Source: Fontibacterium meridianamericanum | GTDB taxonomy: Bacteria; Pseudomonadota; Alphaproteobacteria; Pelagibacterales; Pelagibacteraceae | Reading direction: 5' to 3' | Assembly: GCA_965235635.1 (NCBI GenBank) | Contig: CBDDYR010000004.1 | Coordinates: 89,463 to 153,462 of the forward strand | DNA length: 64,000 nt | Shown: positions 60,942-64,000 of the stretch, piece after piece | Numbering within the stretch: position 1 is the first letter of the stretch | Layout of the letters: each line of letters opens with the position of its first letter | The notes under the pieces: generated by a model | The model's input: only the letters and a program-made list of their open reading frames with translations | What the model was told of the DNA's origin: nothing | The model's database searches: none | Made by a program: the position numbers and the translations under genes

Positions 60942-61557
60942 TCTCATTAAAGGGTTGAAGAATTTTTACAAAATCAATCATAACATTTTGCCACTGAACA
61001 TCCATCGAGTTAATGACAATCTCTTTATCTAAATCTTTTAATTGATCTGCAATCGGCGCCCAAATAAAAAGTGCCTCACAACTTTTCTCGAAGGGTTTTA
61101 CTTTATAACACATATGCCAATTTACTTTTTTAATTCTCTCTTCAAATTCCTTGATAGATTTATTTTTTAATTCAACTTCAAGACCAAAGGGTTGCTGTTC
61201 TTCTAAAATTTTTTTAAAAAATGAACTTGCATCAGTTACAACATTTCGATCATGCTTGTTGTAAATGTAGGAAAATGTAAACAATAATAAATCTTGAACT
61301 GAAACTAAAAAAATATTCCATCTTGCAATATTAACGGAGGTATTAAAGGGGATATCATTTAAAGATTTGTAAAAATTAATTCCACCCATTCTGGTTCTTA
61401 AATATCCATAAAGAGTGAATTGAGATACGTAAGCAGATTTTTTGCTTATAAAATTTTGAAGATCATCAAAATTTTTAATTTTTTTTTCACCTAAAAATAA
61501 TTTTTTAACAGGATTTATTAAAAAATCTTTAAATACACCTATAACTTGTTTAACCAT
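60931..61557 (-). CDS. Conserved alphaproteobacterial protein, unknown function
   Basis: 208 aa. I recognise the core FISKKSAYVSQFTLYGYLRTRMG and the later NIARWNIFLVSVQDLLLFTFSYIY segment from conserved hypothetical proteins (sometimes annotated as esterases) in alphaproteobacteria, but I see no catalytic triad. There is no signal peptide. It sits upstream of the SDHAF4-like gene with an 11-bp overlap, so the two are likely co-expressed; a link to respiratory enzyme assembly is only a guess. Confidence 0.7.
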   Translation of the reverse strand: MVKQVIGVFKDFLINPVKKLFLGEKKIKNFDDLQNFISKKSAYVSQFTLYGYLRTRMGGINFYKSLNDIPFNTSVNIARWNIFLVSVQDLLLFTFSYIYNKHDRNVVTDASSFFKKILEEQQPFGLEVELKNKSIKEFEERIKKVNWHMCYKVKPFEKSCEALFIWAPIADQLKDLDKEIVINSMDVQWQNVMIDFVKILQPFNENVR

Positions 61558-61592
61558 GTTCCTTGCGCTAAATTTCGCTTAAATACTCAGTT

Positions 61593-61621
61593 TTGTTAAG
61601 CAATTTCATCTTTACTAATAA
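61593..61621 (+). promoter_or_regulatory. Candidate promoter of the symporter operon
   Basis: TTGTTA (61593-61598), a 17-bp spacer and TAATAA (61616-61621). Transcription would start near 61628, giving a leader of about 40 nt ending in the strong AAGGGGGAAA ribosome-binding site before the ATG at 61667. By-eye call. Confidence 0.45.
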
Positions 61622-61666
61622 ATACAACTCAAATAGTCTTTAATCAAATAAACAAAGGGGGAAACA

Positions 61667-61936
61667 ATGGCTAGTCCAAAACAAGAAGCCCATTGGCAGG
61701 CAACTAAGCGCCTGATGATCATAACTTTATTGATCTGGTTCTTCTTCTCAACAGTAGTCTTCATGTTTGCGGCTGATTTAAACACCGTAAGCTTTTTAGG
61801 TTATAAACTAGGATATTATATGACAGCGCAAGGCTCGATGCTTTCGTTTATCATTTTAATTTTCTGGTCTAATAACCGACAAGAGAAAATCGATAACGAA
61901 TTCGGTTTCTCTGATGCGGACAGGGAGGAGGAATAG
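61667..61936 (+). CDS. Sodium:solute symporter small subunit (DUF4212)
   Basis: 89-aa protein with two transmembrane helices and the pattern WQATKRLMIITLLIWFF and the F-A-D-N/L linker, then GYYMTAQGSMLSFIILIFW. DUF4212 proteins are always encoded just before a large sodium/solute symporter subunit (established for this two-component family). It sits 2 bp before the large subunit. The ribosome-binding site is strong, and codon use is richer in ATC and GGA than in most genes here, as expected for a highly expressed protein. Confidence 0.9.
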   Translation: MASPKQEAHWQATKRLMIITLLIWFFFSTVVFMFAADLNTVSFLGYKLGYYMTAQGSMLSFIILIFWSNNRQEKIDNEFGFSDADREEE

Positions 61937-61938
61937 CA

Positions 61939-63850
61939 ATGGCTAAAACTTCTAAACAATTTATCCAAGACCTACCTAAAATCTACGGTACGTATACCGG
62001 AGGTTTCTTATTGTTCATCATCGTGATGGGCATCGCTGAGAAAATGGGTGTGTCTGGAAGAAACATCGGACTTATGTTCGTGGGTTTCACAATATTAATC
62101 TATGCATTAATTGGTTGGATCTCGAGAACGACTGATGTTGATGAATATTACTTAGCAGGAAAAAAAGTTCCGACCGTATTTAACGGAATGGCAACAGCAG
62201 CTGACTGGATGTCAGGTGCATCGTTTGTTGCAATGGCAGGTGGTATCTACTTTGGTGGATATACCTACATGGCATTCCTAATTGGTTGGACGGGTGGATA
62301 CGTGTTAGTGTCAACTCTACTTGCTCCATATCTTAGAAAATTTGGATGTTACACAGTTCCAGATTTTATCGGAGCTCGATACGGTGGAAACTTTGCACGA
62401 TTCTGCGCGGTATTAATTCTATTAATTGCGTCATTCACTTATGTGACAGCACAAATCACAGCAACTGGAAGCATTGCACAGAAAGCTCTAAGTACACCAG
62501 CTTTCCCTGTGTCATTTGAATTTGGATGCTGGACAGGTTTAATTACTATTCTGCTTTGCTCTATGCTAGGTGGAATGAGATCTGTGACTTGGTCACAAGT
62601 TGCGCAGTATATAGTGTTGATTATTGCTTACTTGATACCAATCTTCTGGATATCTTGGAAATTCAATTACGGAATATTCCCACATGTCATGTTAGGAGAT
62701 GAGGTGGCAAGACTTGCTGCACTTGAACAACAATATGGTCTTGTGAAACATAGTAAGGATGTCATGGATGCTGCAAAAATACCATCCGATGCACTTGGAA
62801 ATGCTACAGCGCTTAAATACATTGTAAGCGGTCATTCGGCAGTTCCAGCAGGTCATGAAGTTGCTTGGAGATATATCTCTCTTGCACTTTGTATGATGAT
62901 CGGAACAGCGTCTTTACCTCATATTTTAATGAGGTATTTCACAACTCCTACTGTAACTTCAGCTAGAAGATCTGTTGGCTGGTCACTATTCTTCATTGGT
63001 CTACTTTATTTATCAGCACCAATGCTAGCAACAGTGTCTAAAATTAGCTTGATGGATCCTAATTTGCCTACAGCAATTATCGGAAAGAAAATTGCTGATG
63101 TTATCGCAAATTGAATGGGTGAAAAACTGGTTAGCGGTTGGACAGGTGAAAATTGTTGACCTTAACAATGATGGCATTCTGCAATTAAGCGAATGGTTCA
63201 TGAATGAAGACGTGGTTGTTCTTGCAACTCCTGAAATAGCGGGTCTTCCATACGTGATCTCTGGCCTTGTTGCTGCGGGTGGATTAGCAGCTGCAATGTC
63301 GACTGCGGATGGTCTAATTCTTGCTATGGCGAATGCAATCTCTCACGACATCTACTACAAAATGATTGATCCTAAAGCTTCTGTTAAAGCGAGATTAATC
63401 GTTGCTCGTGTTCTTCTAGTTGTCCTTGGATCTGGAGCTGCCATTATGGCATCATTCAGACTTACAGGTATATTAGGAGCCGTTGCGTGGGCGTTTGACT
63501 TTGCAATGTCTGGATTGTTCTTCCCACTTGTTCTTGGTGTATGGTGGAAGAGAGCAACTCGTTCAGGTGCGATTGCGGGAATGCTTGTGGGTCTTATCGT
63601 TGGAACATGGTACCTAGTTTGGGTCGGTGTTCCAAATAAAGATATCACATTCTTCATGGGTGCAACGCCTTGGAAAGACATTCACTGGATATTTGTTGAC
63701 AACTTACGATTTGGTATTCCTGGAGCTTTAGCTAGCTTGATTGCCATGGTTTCCGTGAGTTTAGTCACTAAGCCAGAATCAAAAGCCGTGATGGACATGG
63801 TGGATGAAGTTAGAATAGCTTCAGGCAAAACTGTCATCAGAAACGCTTAA
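61939..63850 (+). pseudogene. Sodium:solute symporter large subunit, one frameshift near 63105
   Basis: The two overlapping frames (61939-63114 and 63092-63850) give a single protein of about 630 aa if one base in the AAA of GCAAATTGAATGG is removed. The first part shows the SSS-family start (DLPKIYGTYTGGFLLF) and the sodium-site region EYYLAGKKVPTVFNGMATA, ADWMSGASFVAMAG and ARYGGNFARFCAVL. The second has a cytoplasmic/periplasmic insert with an EF-hand-like loop DLNNDGILQLSE, then AGGLAAAMSTADGLILA. Acs upstream suggests acetate or another short carboxylate; this is inference. It may be an indel error. Confidence 0.85.
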
Positions 63851-63861
63851 ATAACTTTTTC

Positions 63862-63888
63862 TCATGGGGCGATTTATTCGCCCCATGA
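63862..63888 (+). terminator. Terminator hairpin after the symporter genes
   Basis: TCATGGGGCGA (63862-63872) pairs perfectly with TCGCCCCATGA (63878-63888), 11 bp with a TTTAT loop. It stands out from A/T-rich DNA around it and is 11 bp after the symporter stop. A/T-rich sequence follows, without a clean U-run. Confidence 0.8.
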
Positions 63889-63919
63889 ATATTTCAAAAA
63901 AAAATTTAATTTAAATACT

Positions 63920-64000
63920 ATGCCGATTTGGGTCCTTGTTCTCGATTATGTTATGGGAATGATCATGTGGACACTCATTGGCAGAACTGCAATGAATGTT
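63920..64000 (+). CDS. Start of a small membrane protein (truncated by window edge)
   Basis: From ATG at 63920 the frame stays open to the edge: MPIWVLVLDYVMGMIMWTLI, then GRTAMNV. A hydrophobic first helix with LDY and MW points to a small membrane protein, which I have not tied to a named family. It follows the symporter terminator by 31 bp, so it is probably a separate transcript. Confidence 0.6.
   Translation, partial: MPIWVLVLDYVMGMIMWTLIGRTAMNV

Noticed and set aside
1..64000. CRISPR array, tRNA/rRNA gene, IS element or prophage
   Set aside because: I saw no regular repeats, no tRNA cloverleaf in the gaps, no transposase or integrase and no phage genes; most gaps are too short to hold them.

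Overview
The window is strongly A+T-rich, packed with genes and has very short intergenic gaps. Gene content and order point to a streamlined marine alphaproteobacterium of the SAR11/Pelagibacterales type. The order includes F1-ATPase, priA, a complete sucAB-lpd/sucCD/mdh/sdh block, leuCDB, rplS-trmD-rpsP-ffh, dapF-ftsY, TRAP transporters, glcDEF and ccm genes. This placement is inference from gene order and composition; there is no 16S rRNA here. I see no tRNA, rRNA, CRISPR array, IS element, phage or integration site.

Layout. 1-2.5 kb: atpH-atpA-atpG (atpG runs off the left edge), with priA upstream. 4.6-5.3 kb: a lone plus-strand transaldolase-like gene. 5.3-18.7 kb: a central-metabolism block on the minus strand holding 2-oxoglutarate dehydrogenase, succinyl-CoA synthetase, malate dehydrogenase, methylmalonate-semialdehyde dehydrogenase and succinate dehydrogenase. 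18.7-22.9 kb: asd (badly frameshifted in this sequence) and leuB-leuD-leuC. 22.9-26 kb: rplS-trmD-rpsP-ffh, with a structured leader before ffh. 26.1-27.8 kb: dapF-ftsY on the plus strand. 27.8-35.3 kb: a TRAP transporter, amidase, EamA permease, beta-hydroxyacid dehydrogenase and a frameshifted alpha/beta hydrolase. 35.5-36.1 kb: terC. 36.1-43.9 kb: glycolate oxidase glcDEF with a 2-hydroxyacid dehydrogenase, an aminotransferase, an FMN alpha-hydroxyacid oxidase and a PagL-like outer-membrane protein. 44-48.1 kb: cytochrome c maturation ccmC-D-E-F-G-H. 48.3-53.5 kb: hspQ, DUF3108, yciB, DUF2794, DUF2256, small membrane proteins, Bax-inhibitor-1-like, aldo/keto reductase and IalB-like genes. 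53.5-58.8 kb: argG, folD, hemD, hemC, tsaD and an EVE-domain gene. 58.8-64 kb: acs, an SDHAF4-like small gene, a conserved alphaproteobacterial gene, and a two-subunit sodium:solute symporter with an interrupted large subunit.

How the genes work together. The window encodes most of the oxidative TCA cycle after isocitrate, the F1 part of ATP synthase, cytochrome c maturation, and routes that feed two- and three-carbon acids into the cycle: Acs plus a carboxylate symporter, glycolate oxidase, methylmalonate-semialdehyde dehydrogenase and a TRAP transporter. Both SRP-pathway GTPases (Ffh and FtsY) are divergently placed around dapF.

Sequence quality. asd (at least seven frame switches), an alpha/beta hydrolase, ccmD and the symporter large subunit all carry frameshifts while the protein-level signal is retained on both sides. 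This looks more like indel errors in a draft sequence than gene decay, though I cannot prove it.

The most interesting unexplained structures are the three-hairpin leader of ffh (about 25919-26026), a 12-bp hairpin with a CU-rich loop upstream of ccmC (48155-48205), and a second inverted repeat that buries the ccmC start codon.
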